Shown here piece after piece: positions 32,599 through 42,378 of a DNA stretch of 64,000 bases (its first letter is position 1; the number at the start of each line of letters is the position of its first letter). Position numbers and translations under genes: made by a program. Source of the DNA: Rhodopila sp035548095. GTDB lineage: Bacteria; Pseudomonadota; Alphaproteobacteria; Acetobacterales; Acetobacteraceae. The notes beneath the pieces were generated by a model. It saw nothing but the letters and a program-made list of their open reading frames with translations, was not told where the DNA came from and made no database searches. Location of the stretch: contig NZ_DASZUV010000014.1 of the NCBI RefSeq assembly GCF_035548095.1, positions 1 to 64,000 on the forward strand, given 5' to 3'.

Positions 32599-33789
32599 AT
32601 GCGGAGCCGAACCGACGCCGTCGACCCCTCGGAGCGGGATCTGGACGCACTGGCGGCCCTCGAGCAGGCCGGCGAGCCGGATGCGCCGCCGGATATCCGG
32701 ATGCCGTCGCTGCGCCACGCCGGCCGCGGCGCCGTCACCAACCCGGGCGTCCGCTTCGACTCGAAGGTGCGTTCGGATTTCGACGACGGCTGGGCCACGC
32801 TGACGCAGGAGGTCGGGGACCTGCCCCGGCTGGACACCACGCTGATCCGCGACAGCACGAAATCGGTCATCAGCTGGAATACCTCCCCCGATATCGGCTT
32901 TGATCGGGCGGTGAACCCGTATCGCGGGTGCGAGCACGGCTGTATCTACTGCTATGCGCGGCCGACGCATGCCTATCTGGGTTACTCGCCCGGCCTGGAT
33001 TTCGAGACGAAGCTGGTCTTCAAGCCCGAGGTGGCGGACCTGCTGGAGAAGGAGTTGCGCAAGCCCGGCTATGTGCCGCAGACCATGGCGCTGGGCTCCA
33101 ATACCGACCCGTATCAACCGGTGGAGCGCACCTTGCGCCTGACCCGGTCGGTGCTGGAGGTGCTGGACCGTTTCAACCACCCGGTCGGCATCGTCACCAA
33201 GTCCGCCGGCGTGCTGCGGGACCTCGACATCCTGGCCGCGATGGCGCGGCGGAACCTGGTACGGGTGCATGTCTCGATCACCACCCTGGACAACCGCCTC
33301 GCCAGGGTGATGGAGCCGCGGGCGGCAACACCGTCGCGGCGGCTGCAGGCGATCGAGCAGCTCACCCGGGCGGGCGTGCCGACCGGCATGCTGGCGGCGC
33401 CGATGATCCCGGCGCTGAACGATGCGGAGATGGAAAAGATCGTCGAGGTCGCGGCCAGGGCCGGCGCCACGCATGCGGGCTATGTCCTGCTGCGCCTGCC
33501 GCTGGAACTGCGGCAGATGTTCGAGGCCTGGTTGCAGGAGCATTTTCCGGACCGGGCGCGGCATGTACTGAACCTGATCCGGGAGACCCGGGCCGGCAGG
33601 CTGAACGATTCCCGGTTCCACCATCGTTTCGCGGGTCAGGGCGTCTACGCCGACCTGCTGTCTCGCCGCTTCGCCAGGGTTGCCCGGCAGTTCGGCCTGG
33701 ATGAGCATCGGCGGGAGCTGTCGCGGGATCTGTTCGCCGTGCCGGGCGAAACGCCGGCGCGGACCGAACGGCAATTGTCGCTGTTCTGA
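32599..33789 (+). CDS. radical SAM protein, PA0069/SplB-like family
   Basis: 396 aa. The [4Fe-4S] motif is in CEHGCIYC (Cys111, Cys115, Cys118; Cys-x3-Cys-x2-Cys), preceded by NPYRG and followed by PTHAYLG. Further barrel elements are GSNTDPYQPVE and VHVSITTLD. The family resembles spore photoproduct lyase-type radical SAM enzymes, but its substrate is unknown. The N-terminal ~80 residues include an RHAGRGAVTNPGVRFDS segment typical of this family. GGGAG lies upstream of the chosen ATG. It is divergent from tRNA-Trp. Confidence 0.88.
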   Translation: MRSRTDAVDPSERDLDALAALEQAGEPDAPPDIRMPSLRHAGRGAVTNPGVRFDSKVRSDFDDGWATLTQEVGDLPRLDTTLIRDSTKSVISWNTSPDIGFDRAVNPYRGCEHGCIYCYARPTHAYLGYSPGLDFETKLVFKPEVADLLEKELRKPGYVPQTMALGSNTDPYQPVERTLRLTRSVLEVLDRFNHPVGIVTKSAGVLRDLDILAAMARRNLVRVHVSITTLDNRLARVMEPRAATPSRRLQAIEQLTRAGVPTGMLAAPMIPALNDAEMEKIVEVAARAGATHAGYVLLRLPLELRQMFEAWLQEHFPDRARHVLNLIRETRAGRLNDSRFHHRFAGQGVYADLLSRRFARVARQFGLDEHRRELSRDLFAVPGETPARTERQLSLF

Positions 33790-34277
33790 GGGCGTGACGG
33801 CCGGGGCGTCGCCGGCCGCACCGTTACGGCCACCGCTAGCTGTAGAAGCGACGCAGGTTGTTCATCCGGAGCGTTGGGGTGAAGCTGTGGCTGGCGACCA
33901 TGGCGGCCACGTGGCCGGTGCTGCCGGCCGCCCCGTCGATCGTCGGCCGTATCGGTCCCGCGGCATAGACGCGGTGACCCGATCGCCGGCTTTTCGTTGC
34001 CGCGACCGGCATGGGGCTGATCTTCCAGGGCATCAGTGCAACACTGGAATCCCACCGCGTCGAGTGAAACAATTCGGTCAGTGACCGGACCGACATGACC
34101 TGCTATCTCGTTGCGGCCGTGGGGTAATGTCACAATGCGCCGGATTCTGAGACGGCCGGATTCTGAGACGGTGGATGCGAAAAGAGAAACGTCCGAACAG
34201 ATGGCCGGTACGGCCGGTGTGGGTGGCGGCATCGGTTCGGCACCGGTTGGCGTCGTGCGGCTTGGTGCAGCCCTGAC
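33790..34277. other. ~490-bp intergenic region before the RND operon
   Basis: No gene is supported. A minus-strand frame at 33836-34096 (86 codons) has no recognisable domain and no good start. A 16-bp direct duplication lies at 34139-34170. The region must carry the efflux operon promoter. Confidence 0.4.
34139..34170. promoter_or_regulatory. tandem 16-bp repeat, possible operator
   Basis: GCCGGATTCTGAGACG occurs twice head to tail at 34139-34154 and 34155-34170, about 110 nt upstream of the efflux operon. Tandem sites of this kind can bind a regulator, but no regulator gene is adjacent, so this is a weak inference. Confidence 0.35.
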
Positions 34278-35951
34278 ATGAGTTCATTGCGGGTGGGCCG
34301 CGTCTCCCAGTCCGCCGCGCGTGTCGGGCTTCCGCCCCGCCGATCCGCCGCCGGCACAGCTTGGCCTCTGATCCTCGCAGCGATGCTGCCGTTGGCGGCC
34401 TGCAAGGTCGGGCCGGACTTCACCGCGCCGAACGCCCCGGTCGCGGAACAGTGGATGCAGGCCGGCGATCCGTCGGTGAAGACCGACCATCAGGATTATG
34501 AGCGGTGGTGGACCGCGTTCCGCGACCCGACGCTGGATCGGCTGATCGATATCGCCTACCACCAGAACCTGACCCTGCTGTCAGCCGGCACACGGGTGCT
34601 GCAGGCACGCGCCGAACTGGGCGTCGCGATCGGCGAATTCTATCCGCAGACGCAGCAGATCGGCGCCAATGTCGGGTACAACCAGGCCAGCGCGGCCGAT
34701 CCCACGTCCAATCCCACCCACCAGCTTGGCAACTACTGGCGAGCGTCCCTCGGTACCCAGATCGATTGGGAACTGGATTTCTGGGGCAAGTTCCGCCGTG
34801 GGGTGGAATCGGCGGATGCCGCCTATCTGGCGTCGATCGCCACATATGACGATGTGCTGGTAACCTTAGTGGGCGATGTCGCCACCGCCTATATCGGCAT
34901 CCGTACCCTGCAGGCGCAGATCGCCATCGCGCGGGACAACGTCGTGAAGCAGAAGGCGGCGCTGCGCATCGCACGGGATCGTTTCCACGGCGGCACGGCG
35001 ACCGGCCTGGATGTCTACCAGGCCGAGAACGTGCTGGCGCAGACCGAGGCGAGCATTCCGCAGCTGGCCGCCCAGTTGCAGCAGGGGGAGGATGCGCTGC
35101 GCGTGCTGCTGGGCATGACGCCGCAATCGCTCGATCCGCTGCTGGCCGGACCGCCGACCATTCCGGTGCCGCCGCGCGATGTCGCGGTGGGTATTCCGGC
35201 CGATCTGCTGCGCCGGCGGCCGGATATCCGCCAGGCGGAGCTGGCGGCCGCGGCGCAAAGCGCGCAGATCGGCATGGCAAAGGCCGATCTGTTCCCTGCC
35301 TTCGTGCTGGGCGGCGCCTTCGGCACCATCGCCGGCTCCACCGGCCACAACCGTCTGAACGAGGTGTTCAGCTCCCACGGCATCCAGTTCTCCTTCGGGC
35401 CGTCATTCTCCTGGCCGATCCTGAATTACGGGCAGATCACCAACAATGTCCGGGTGCAGGATGCCAAGCTGCAGGGCTTGCTGATCGACTATCAGAACAC
35501 CGTGCTGAAAGCGCAGAAAGAGGTGGAGAGCAGCCTCAGCGGCTTCTTGCAGGGGCGCCAGCAGGTGGAGCTGCTGCGGCGAAGCGTGGCCGCGGCGACT
35601 GCCGCGTTGCGGATCGCCATCGAACAATACCGCCTGGGCACGCGCGATTTCACCACCGTGCTGACGGCGGAACAGAACCTGTATCAGGCGCAGAACGCCC
35701 TGGCCACGGCATCGGGCAATCTGTCATCCAGCCTGGTGTCGCTGTACCGGGCGATGGGCGGTGGCTGGCAGATCCGCGAGGGGAATGAATTCGTGAACGA
35801 CGCCACGCGGGATCAGATGCGCGACCGGACCAACTGGGGCTCCCTGCTGCCGCCGGCGGGGACGCCGGGTTCCGCCGCATCCGGATTGCCAACGCCTGGA
35901 CTACCGGGTCCGGCGGACCAGGGACCCGATATCCGAGCGCCGGAGTGGTGA
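34278..35951 (+). CDS. RND efflux outer-membrane lipoprotein (OprM/NodT family)
   Basis: 557 aa. The signal peptide ends in lipobox LAAC near residue 42, followed by KVGPDF, the standard start of mature OprM-type channels. Two outer-membrane-efflux-protein repeats (~90-280 and ~300-490) carry paired helices, and DLLRRRPDIRQAE is the family's conserved element. The C-terminus is a Pro/Gly-rich extension. It forms the trimeric exit duct of the tripartite pump encoded here. Its stop nearly overlaps the adaptor gene. The outer-membrane-gene-first order is less common than adaptor-pump-channel. Confidence 0.93.
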   Translation: MSSLRVGRVSQSAARVGLPPRRSAAGTAWPLILAAMLPLAACKVGPDFTAPNAPVAEQWMQAGDPSVKTDHQDYERWWTAFRDPTLDRLIDIAYHQNLTLLSAGTRVLQARAELGVAIGEFYPQTQQIGANVGYNQASAADPTSNPTHQLGNYWRASLGTQIDWELDFWGKFRRGVESADAAYLASIATYDDVLVTLVGDVATAYIGIRTLQAQIAIARDNVVKQKAALRIARDRFHGGTATGLDVYQAENVLAQTEASIPQLAAQLQQGEDALRVLLGMTPQSLDPLLAGPPTIPVPPRDVAVGIPADLLRRRPDIRQAELAAAAQSAQIGMAKADLFPAFVLGGAFGTIAGSTGHNRLNEVFSSHGIQFSFGPSFSWPILNYGQITNNVRVQDAKLQGLLIDYQNTVLKAQKEVESSLSGFLQGRQQVELLRRSVAAATAALRIAIEQYRLGTRDFTTVLTAEQNLYQAQNALATASGNLSSSLVSLYRAMGGGWQIREGNEFVNDATRDQMRDRTNWGSLLPPAGTPGSAASGLPTPGLPGPADQGPDIRAPEW

Positions 35952-35953
35952 GC

Positions 35954-37105
35954 ATGAGGACGTTTTTCGCCCGCACCCTGTTCGTCGCCGTGGCCAGTCT
36001 GGCCGGCGCACCGCCCGTTTCCGTTCCGGCGCAGGCGCAGGCCGTGGCACAGAGCCAGGCGCCGCCCGGCGTTCCGGTGGTGCTGCCGAAACAGCAGACG
36101 GTCAGCGACACGCTGACGATCACCGGCAACGCCGCCGCCGTGGCGCAGGTGAACCTGATCGCCCGCGTCAATGGCTTTCTGGAACAAATTCACTTCCAGG
36201 ATGGTGCGATCGTGCGCAAGGGCGATCTGCTGTTCACCATCCAGCAGGATCAGTACAAGGCACAGCTTCAGCAGGCGCAGGCGCAGCTTCAGTTGCAGCA
36301 GGCTTCCCTGAAGCATGCGAAGACCGAGGTCATGCGGTACGCGGCCCTGCTGAAGAAGGACGCCGCGACGCAGGTCGACGTCGATCACTGGAATTTCGAG
36401 ATGGCGGCCGCCCAGGCCAATATTCTGGCGGCCCAGGCGCAGGTGGATATCGCCCAGCTCAATCTGTCCTATACCGAAGTGCGCGCGCCGTTCGACGGGC
36501 AGATGGGGCGGCACCTTGTCGATGTGGGCAATGTCGTCGGGGGGACCGGACAGCCGACGACGCTGGCGCAGATCTCCCAGCTCGATCCGATCTATGTGGT
36601 GGCCAATCTCAGCACGCAGCAGGCGATCCAGATCCGCGACAATCTGCGGCAGCGGCGGCTGACGCTGGAGGAACTGCACCGCGTGCCGGTGGACGCGGCG
36701 CTGCAGGGCGATACCGGCTTCCCCTACCACGGCACCCTGCAATACGTCTCGCCCGACATCGATCCGCAGACCGGCACCCTGATGGTGCGCGGGATTCTGG
36801 CGAACCCCAACCGCACGATGCTGCCCGGCCTGTTCGTCAATATCCGTCTGCCGATGGGCAAGACGATCAGCAGCGCGCTGCTGGTGCCCGACCGGGCGCT
36901 GCAGGAGGATCAGGGTGGCCGCTACCTGCTGGTGGTCGACCAGAACAACGTCGTCCAGCAGCGCTATGTGCAACTGGGCCAGCTGATCGGGTCGGAGCGG
37001 GTGATCACCGGGGGGCTTGCCGCGACGGACAAGGTGGTGACCGGGGATCTGTGGCGGGTCTCGCCCGGCATGACGGTGACGCCGCAGATGTCCGGCGGCG
37101 GCTAG
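35954..37105 (+). CDS. RND efflux periplasmic adaptor (MexE/AcrA type)
   Basis: 383 aa from ATG 35954 with GGAGTGG upstream; an earlier GTG overlaps the preceding stop. The signal peptide is MRTFFARTLFVAVASLAG to about AQA. A lipoyl-like domain follows (LIARVNGFLEQIHFQDGAIVRKGDLLF), then a helical hairpin rich in Gln (AQLQQAQAQLQLQQASL), and the beta-barrel and membrane-proximal parts (VRAPFDGQMGRHLVDVGNVV). It bridges the inner-membrane pump and outer channel. No lipobox is seen, so it is probably soluble periplasmic. Confidence 0.92.
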   Translation: MRTFFARTLFVAVASLAGAPPVSVPAQAQAVAQSQAPPGVPVVLPKQQTVSDTLTITGNAAAVAQVNLIARVNGFLEQIHFQDGAIVRKGDLLFTIQQDQYKAQLQQAQAQLQLQQASLKHAKTEVMRYAALLKKDAATQVDVDHWNFEMAAAQANILAAQAQVDIAQLNLSYTEVRAPFDGQMGRHLVDVGNVVGGTGQPTTLAQISQLDPIYVVANLSTQQAIQIRDNLRQRRLTLEELHRVPVDAALQGDTGFPYHGTLQYVSPDIDPQTGTLMVRGILANPNRTMLPGLFVNIRLPMGKTISSALLVPDRALQEDQGGRYLLVVDQNNVVQQRYVQLGQLIGSERVITGGLAATDKVVTGDLWRVSPGMTVTPQMSGGG

Positions 37106-37115
37106 GGCGCCGGGC

Positions 37116-40100
37116 ATGATCTCGAAATTCTTCATCGAGCGGCCGGTCCTGGCCAATGTCCTGGCGATCGTGCTGGTGCTGATTGGCGCGGTGTGCCTGT
37201 ACCGGCTGCCGATCGCGGAATATCCGAACGTGGTGCCGCCGACCGTGCAGGTGACGGCCAGCTATCCCGGCGCCAGCGCGCAGACGGTGATGAACACCAT
37301 CGCCTTGCCGATCGAGCAGCAGGTGAATGGTGTCGACGGCATGCTGTACATGGAGTCGACCTCGGCGGCGGACGGTACCTACAGCCTGACGGTCACGTTC
37401 CAGATCGGCACCGATCCGAACATCGCCCAGGTGCTGGTGCAGAACCGCGTCCAGCTCGCGCTTGCCCAGTTGCCGGAACCGGTGCAGGCGCAGGGTGTCA
37501 GCGTCCAGAAGAAGAATACGGCGATCCTGCAGATCGTCACGCTGTATTCGCCGGACAACAAGTTCGACAGCCTGTTCATGAGCAACTACGCCACCATCAA
37601 CCTGACGGACGTGCTGTCGCGCCTGCCGGGGGTGGGCAATGTGAAGGTCTTCGGCACCGGCACCTATTCGATGCGGGTCTGGCTGGATCCGCAGAAGCTG
37701 TATTCCTTCGGCCTGCAACCCGGCGACGTGGTGAATGCGATCCGGGAGCAGAGTCAGAACGTTGCCGCCGGCCAGGTCGGCATGCCGCCGGCGCCGAAGG
37801 ACACGCAGTTCCAGTACACGATCGACATCCAGTCGCGACTGAATGAGCCGGAGCAGTTCGGCAGCATCGTCCTGAAGGACCAGACCGCCCAGGGCGGGCG
37901 GCTGGTCTATCTGCGCGACGTCGCGCGCGTCGAGTTGGGATCGCAGACCTATGCGCAGGATTTCCGGCTGGACGGCCGTCCCGCCGCCGGCATCGCCATC
38001 TACCAGACGCCGGAATCGAACTCGTTGCAGGTGGGACGGGCGGTCCAGCAGACGATGGAGAAGTTGTCGAAACGTTTCCCCGAGGGACTGAGCTTCTCCA
38101 TCCCCTATGATACCACCACCTTCGTGCGCGACTCGATCAACGAGGTCTACAAGACGCTGTACCAGGCCGGCATCCTGGTGCTGATCGTCATCCTGGTGTT
38201 CCTGCAGAATTTCCGGGCGACGCTGGTGCCGGCGACAACGGTGCCGGTGACGATCATCGGCGCCTTCGCGGGCATGGCGGCGATGGGGTTCACCGTGAAC
38301 CTCTCCACCCTGTTCGGCATCGTGCTGGCGATCGGCATCGTGGTGGACGACGCGATCGTCATCGTGGAGGGCGTCAGCAAGTATATCGAGCAGGGAATGT
38401 CCGGCCGCGACGCCGCCATCAAGGCGATGGATGAGTTGTTCGGGCCGGTGGTGGGTATCACCCTGGTGCTGATGTCGGTGTTCCTGCCGGCCGCGTTCGT
38501 CCCGGGCCTGACCGGCAACATGTTCGCCCAGTTCGCCCTGGTGATCGCCGTCACTGCGCTGATCAGCGCGGTGAACGCCGCGACCCTGAAGCCGACGCAG
38601 TGCGCGATGTGGCTGCGCACGCCGGTGCCGCCGGAGAAGCGCAATTTCTTCTATCGCGGCTTCAACGCCGCTTATGATCCGGTCGAGCGCGGCTATGTCG
38701 GCTTCATCGGCCGCATGGTGAAGCGCAGTGGGTTGATGGTGATTTTGGCGCTGTGCCTCTCCGGCGTCGGTATCTGGCAGCTGACTCGCATTCCCACCTC
38801 GTTCATCCCGATCGACGACCAGGGCTATCTGATCGCCGCCGTGCAGCTTCCCGAAGGCGCGGCGTTGGGCCGTACCGCCGCCGCGCTGGACCAGGTGCGG
38901 CAGATCGCGCAGCAGGTGCCGGGCGTGCAGCAGGTGATCGCGCTGTCCGGCATGTCGGTGCTGGATAACAGCGCCGATCTGGCGAATGCCGGCACCGCCT
39001 GGGTGATGCTGAAGCCGTTCGATGAGCGGCTGAAGGCCAAGGACCAGGACCTGGCCGGTATCTACCGCGCATTGACCGCCAAGCTGCAGGGCCTGACCGA
39101 GGGCCAGGTCTATGTGCTGCCGCCGCCGGCCGTCCAGGGCATCGGCAATTCGGGCGGCTTCCAGATGCAGCTGGAAATGCTGGGCGGCGACTTCAACTTC
39201 CAGAAGCTGAACGACCTGGCGCAGCGGATCGTCAAGGAAGCGGCCGCGGACAAGCAATTGCAGAACGTGGTGACGACCTTCCGCACCGACGCCCCGCATG
39301 TGACCCTGTCGGTGGATCGCGACCGGGCGGAGACATTGCGGGTGTCGGTGGGCGATGTGTTCAAGACGCTGACGGATTATGTCGGCTCCACATACGTGAA
39401 CCAGTTCAACAAGTTCGGCCTGTCGCTGCAGGTGTATGTCCAGGCGGAGTCGCAGTTCCGCCTGCATCCGGATGATCTGCTGAACCTGTATGTCCGCAGC
39501 CAGGACGGCAACATGGTGCCGATCAGCGCGGTGGCGCATCTGGGTCCGGCCGTCGCGCCGCCGCTGATCACGCTGTACAACCTGTACCCCTCGGCGACGA
39601 TCGTCGGTTCCCCGGGGCGCGGGATCAGCTCAGGCCAGGCGATGGCGGCGATGGAGCAGATCGCCAGGCGGGTGCTGCCGCCCGACGTGTCCTTTGAGTG
39701 GACGGCGATGTCGTACCAGGAGCAGGTCACCGGCAACCAGCTCTACTACGTGTTCGGGCTGTCGGTGTTGCTGGTCTATCTGTGCCTGGCCGGCCAGTAC
39801 GAAAGCTGGATTCTGCCGCTGGCGGTGCTGGCGGCGGTGCCGCTGGCGCTGCTGGGACCGGTGATCGCGCTGACCGCCCTGGGGGCGGCGAACAACCTGT
39901 ATACCCAGATCGGCCTGATGCTGCTGATCGCCCTGTCCGCCAAGAACGGCATCCTGATCGTGGAGGTCGCTCGGGAGAAGCGGCTGATCGACGGCATGCC
40001 GATCCTGCAGGCGGCGATGGAGGCCTCCCGCACCCGGTTCCGGCCGATCCTGATGACATCCTTCGCCTTCATCCTGGGCGTCTTGCCCCTGGTGGTCGCC

Positions 40101-40277
40101 ACCGGCGCCGGCGCCAATGCGCGGCGGTCGCTGGGCATCACCGTGTTCAGCGGCATGATCGCCTCGACCTGCCTGGCGGTACTGTTCGTGCCGTCTTTCT
40201 TCACGGTGCTGCAACGGTTCGAAGAGTGGCGGAAGACGCGGAAGAGGAGGCCGGTTGTCGCGTCGGAGCCGCGCTGA
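37116..40277 (+). CDS. RND efflux inner-membrane pump (HAE1 family, AcrB/MexF-like)
   Basis: 1053 aa, full length. It starts SKFFIERPVLANVLAIVLVL as in AcrB. Twelve membrane segments and two large periplasmic loops are expected. Proton-relay residues appear in AIGIVVDDAIVIVEGV (the paired Asp of TM4), and a Lys in LSAKNGILIVEVA (TM10). It is a proton-driven trimeric exporter of drugs or other amphiphiles. It begins 10 nt after the adaptor gene, completing a three-gene operon. Substrates cannot be inferred from sequence. Confidence 0.95.
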   Translation: MISKFFIERPVLANVLAIVLVLIGAVCLYRLPIAEYPNVVPPTVQVTASYPGASAQTVMNTIALPIEQQVNGVDGMLYMESTSAADGTYSLTVTFQIGTDPNIAQVLVQNRVQLALAQLPEPVQAQGVSVQKKNTAILQIVTLYSPDNKFDSLFMSNYATINLTDVLSRLPGVGNVKVFGTGTYSMRVWLDPQKLYSFGLQPGDVVNAIREQSQNVAAGQVGMPPAPKDTQFQYTIDIQSRLNEPEQFGSIVLKDQTAQGGRLVYLRDVARVELGSQTYAQDFRLDGRPAAGIAIYQTPESNSLQVGRAVQQTMEKLSKRFPEGLSFSIPYDTTTFVRDSINEVYKTLYQAGILVLIVILVFLQNFRATLVPATTVPVTIIGAFAGMAAMGFTVNLSTLFGIVLAIGIVVDDAIVIVEGVSKYIEQGMSGRDAAIKAMDELFGPVVGITLVLMSVFLPAAFVPGLTGNMFAQFALVIAVTALISAVNAATLKPTQCAMWLRTPVPPEKRNFFYRGFNAAYDPVERGYVGFIGRMVKRSGLMVILALCLSGVGIWQLTRIPTSFIPIDDQGYLIAAVQLPEGAALGRTAAALDQVRQIAQQVPGVQQVIALSGMSVLDNSADLANAGTAWVMLKPFDERLKAKDQDLAGIYRALTAKLQGLTEGQVYVLPPPAVQGIGNSGGFQMQLEMLGGDFNFQKLNDLAQRIVKEAAADKQLQNVVTTFRTDAPHVTLSVDRDRAETLRVSVGDVFKTLTDYVGSTYVNQFNKFGLSLQVYVQAESQFRLHPDDLLNLYVRSQDGNMVPISAVAHLGPAVAPPLITLYNLYPSATIVGSPGRGISSGQAMAAMEQIARRVLPPDVSFEWTAMSYQEQVTGNQLYYVFGLSVLLVYLCLAGQYESWILPLAVLAAVPLALLGPVIALTALGAANNLYTQIGLMLLIALSAKNGILIVEVAREKRLIDGMPILQAAMEASRTRFRPILMTSFAFILGVLPLVVATGAGANARRSLGITVFSGMIASTCLAVLFVPSFFTVLQRFEEWRKTRKRRPVVASEPR

Positions 40278-40360
40278 CGCCGCTGCTGCACGAATCAGCC
40301 ACCGCTACAAAGGCTTGGGAGTGTGCCCGGATGGACGCCAATGGCGGCCGCGTTGAGGCT

Positions 40361-40861
40361 TTACAGGCCGCTCTCGCGCTCAATGACCGCAATAGCCTCG
40401 GCCGGTGTCAGACGAGCGGTGTCGACAATGATGTGCGGCTCCTGCCATGGCGCGTAGCCGCGTGTCACCACGTCCCGCCATGTTGGAAGAACCAGGCCTG
40501 CTATGTCTGAACATCGCTGTTCCACACGGCGGCGATGCTCGCTCGCGTCGGAACATACGACTTCGATTTCGATCAGCGGCTTGCCTGCACGGGCCGCTGT
40601 TGCGCGCCAGCCTGACCGACTTTCGTGAACCGGATTGACGCAGTCCGCAATAACACGCCGACCGATCGACAGGTTTGACGCGGCCAGGGCGTTGGCAATG
40701 ACGTAGCCGGCCGGCCCGACATCGCCGGCGCGCCCATTTGCGGCCCGCAATGCCTGTTCGATCACGTCGATCCGGAGGTAGGTGGCGGCATGTCGTTCCG
40801 CCAGCAGTCTCGCTATCGTTGTCTTGCCGGTGCCAGGCAAGCCGCCGAAGACAATCAGCAT
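40361..40861 (-). CDS. small P-loop kinase (AAA/gluconate- or shikimate-kinase-like)
   Basis: 166 aa from ATG 40861; the frame extends to 41005 but the upstream residues are not family-like. Walker A GLPGTGKTT lies at 7-15 right after the first strand (MLIVFGGLP), followed by YLRIDVIEQAL and a VIADCVNP strand, and C-terminal ESGL. This domain type phosphorylates small molecules or occasionally confers antibiotic resistance; the substrate is unknown. It is convergent with the RND pump gene and divergent from hisZ. Confidence 0.8.
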   Translation of the reverse strand: MLIVFGGLPGTGKTTIARLLAERHAATYLRIDVIEQALRAANGRAGDVGPAGYVIANALAASNLSIGRRVIADCVNPVHESRSGWRATAARAGKPLIEIEVVCSDASEHRRRVEQRCSDIAGLVLPTWRDVVTRGYAPWQEPHIIVDTARLTPAEAIAVIERESGL

Positions 40862-41003
40862 TGGGCATCCCGTTTCCTTGTTCGATTGGAAGTCCCGTTT
40901 GCCCGGTTCCGGTTCTTCCAACGCCCGACAATAGCCGCGAAAGGCCTCTCGATGAAACGGCACCTTTCCATCCGCCGCGCCGGCTGATAGCAGACGCCGC
41001 GTC

Positions 41004-42152
41004 ATGACCGAAGACCTGCCCCCGAACCCGGCCCTGCTGCCGGCCGGCCTGCGTGACCTGCTGCCGCCGGACGCCGAGACCGAGGCGGCGTCCGTCGAGA
41101 CGCTGATGGCGGTCTTCGCCTCCTTCGGCTATCAGCGCGTCAAGCCGCCGCTGCTGGAGTTCGAGGACAGCTTGCTCGCCGGGTCCGGCGCCGCCGTGGC
41201 GGAGCAGACGTTTCGCCTGATGGACCCCGACAGCCAGCGCATGATGGGGCTGCGTGCCGACACCACCCCGCAGGTTGCCCGCATCGCCACCACCCGGCTG
41301 GCCGGCGCGCCGCGCCCGCTGCGCCTGTCCTATGCCGGCCAGTGCCTGCGCGTGCGTGGCAACCAGCTGGCGCCCGACCGCCAGGTCAGCCAGGCCGGCA
41401 TCGAGTTGATCGGCCATGACAGCCCTGAAGCGGATGCCGAGACGGTGCTGGTCGCCGCCGAGGCCGTCGCCGCGGTCGGGCTGACGCGCGTGAGTTTCGA
41501 CCTGACCCTGCCGATGCTGGTGCCCTCACTGTTGGACGATGCCGGGATGGACGGCCATGACCGCATCCTGCTGGCCCGCGCGCTGGACCGCAAGGACGCT
41601 GCCGCCGTCGCTCGGCATGGCGGTGTGCTGGCCCCGGCGCTGACCGACCTGCTGATGGCTGCCGGCCCGGCCGATCGCGCGCTGGCGGCGCTCGCGGCGG
41701 TGACGCTCCCGAACACGGCAGGGATCCTGGCGGAGCGCGTGGCGCTGACCGTCGCCGCGATCCGCGCCAGGGCGCCCGATTTGCGGTTGACTGTGGACCC
41801 GGTGGAATTCCGTGGCTTCCGGTATGAGACCGGTGTCTCCGTCACCGTCTATGCGCCCGGCCGGCATGAGGAGCTGGGGCGCGGCGGCCGCTATATCTGC
41901 GGCGACGCCGAACCCGCGACCGGTCTGACCCTGTATCCCGATGCCATTCTGCGCGTCGCCGAACCGCGCCAGCCGCGCCCGCGCGTCTTTGTGCCGTTCG
42001 GCAGCGACCCGCTCGCCGCGGCGAAACTGCGGGCCGAGGGCTATGCAACGGTTGCCGGCCTGGCGTCGGTCGCGGATGACCCGGCCGAGGCGCGGCGGCT
42101 GCACTGCTCGCACCTCCTGCGCGGCGCGACGATCCAGGCCGTGGGGGCATAG
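41004..42152 (+). CDS. hisZ: ATP phosphoribosyltransferase regulatory subunit
   Basis: 382 aa. Histidyl-tRNA-synthetase-like paralog that activates the short HisG in the first step of histidine synthesis. Class II synthetase motifs are visible: PAGLRDLLPPDA at the start, motif 1-like FASFGYQRVKPPLLEF and motif 2-like PLRLSYAGQCLRV. It lacks the anticodon-binding domain, and synthetase catalytic histidine loops are degenerate, as expected for HisZ. It is followed by purA on the same strand 226 nt away, a common alphaproteobacterial pairing. hisG is not in the window. Confidence 0.92.
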   Translation: MTEDLPPNPALLPAGLRDLLPPDAETEAASVETLMAVFASFGYQRVKPPLLEFEDSLLAGSGAAVAEQTFRLMDPDSQRMMGLRADTTPQVARIATTRLAGAPRPLRLSYAGQCLRVRGNQLAPDRQVSQAGIELIGHDSPEADAETVLVAAEAVAAVGLTRVSFDLTLPMLVPSLLDDAGMDGHDRILLARALDRKDAAAVARHGGVLAPALTDLLMAAGPADRALAALAAVTLPNTAGILAERVALTVAAIRARAPDLRLTVDPVEFRGFRYETGVSVTVYAPGRHEELGRGGRYICGDAEPATGLTLYPDAILRVAEPRQPRPRVFVPFGSDPLAAAKLRAEGYATVAGLASVADDPAEARRLHCSHLLRGATIQAVGA

Positions 42153-42378
42153 GGCCTGGCCCGGGTTACCGGGTATAAACCGCAGAAATGCGATCGGATG
42201 GGTGGGCCAGCCGGTGTCAATCGTGCTACAGCCCTGCGGCAATCGCGTCTGCCGGCCGGTGGGTGCGCCCCCTCGAACGGTCAGGGCGGGCGCGTTTGCG
42301 TGTTGAACCAGCAACCGGCAGCAAGGTGCCAGGGATCCGCCCCATGGCGGTCATGGCCCCGATAGGGATACAGGACAG

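Noticed and set aside
33836..34096. 86-codon minus-strand frame upstream of the RND operon
   Set aside because: No domain I recognise, no good start and no context; possible remnant only.
37005..39539. 844-codon minus-strand frame opposite the RND pump
   Set aside because: His/Arg-rich antisense product typical of GC-rich third positions; the sense gene is an intact AcrB-type pump.
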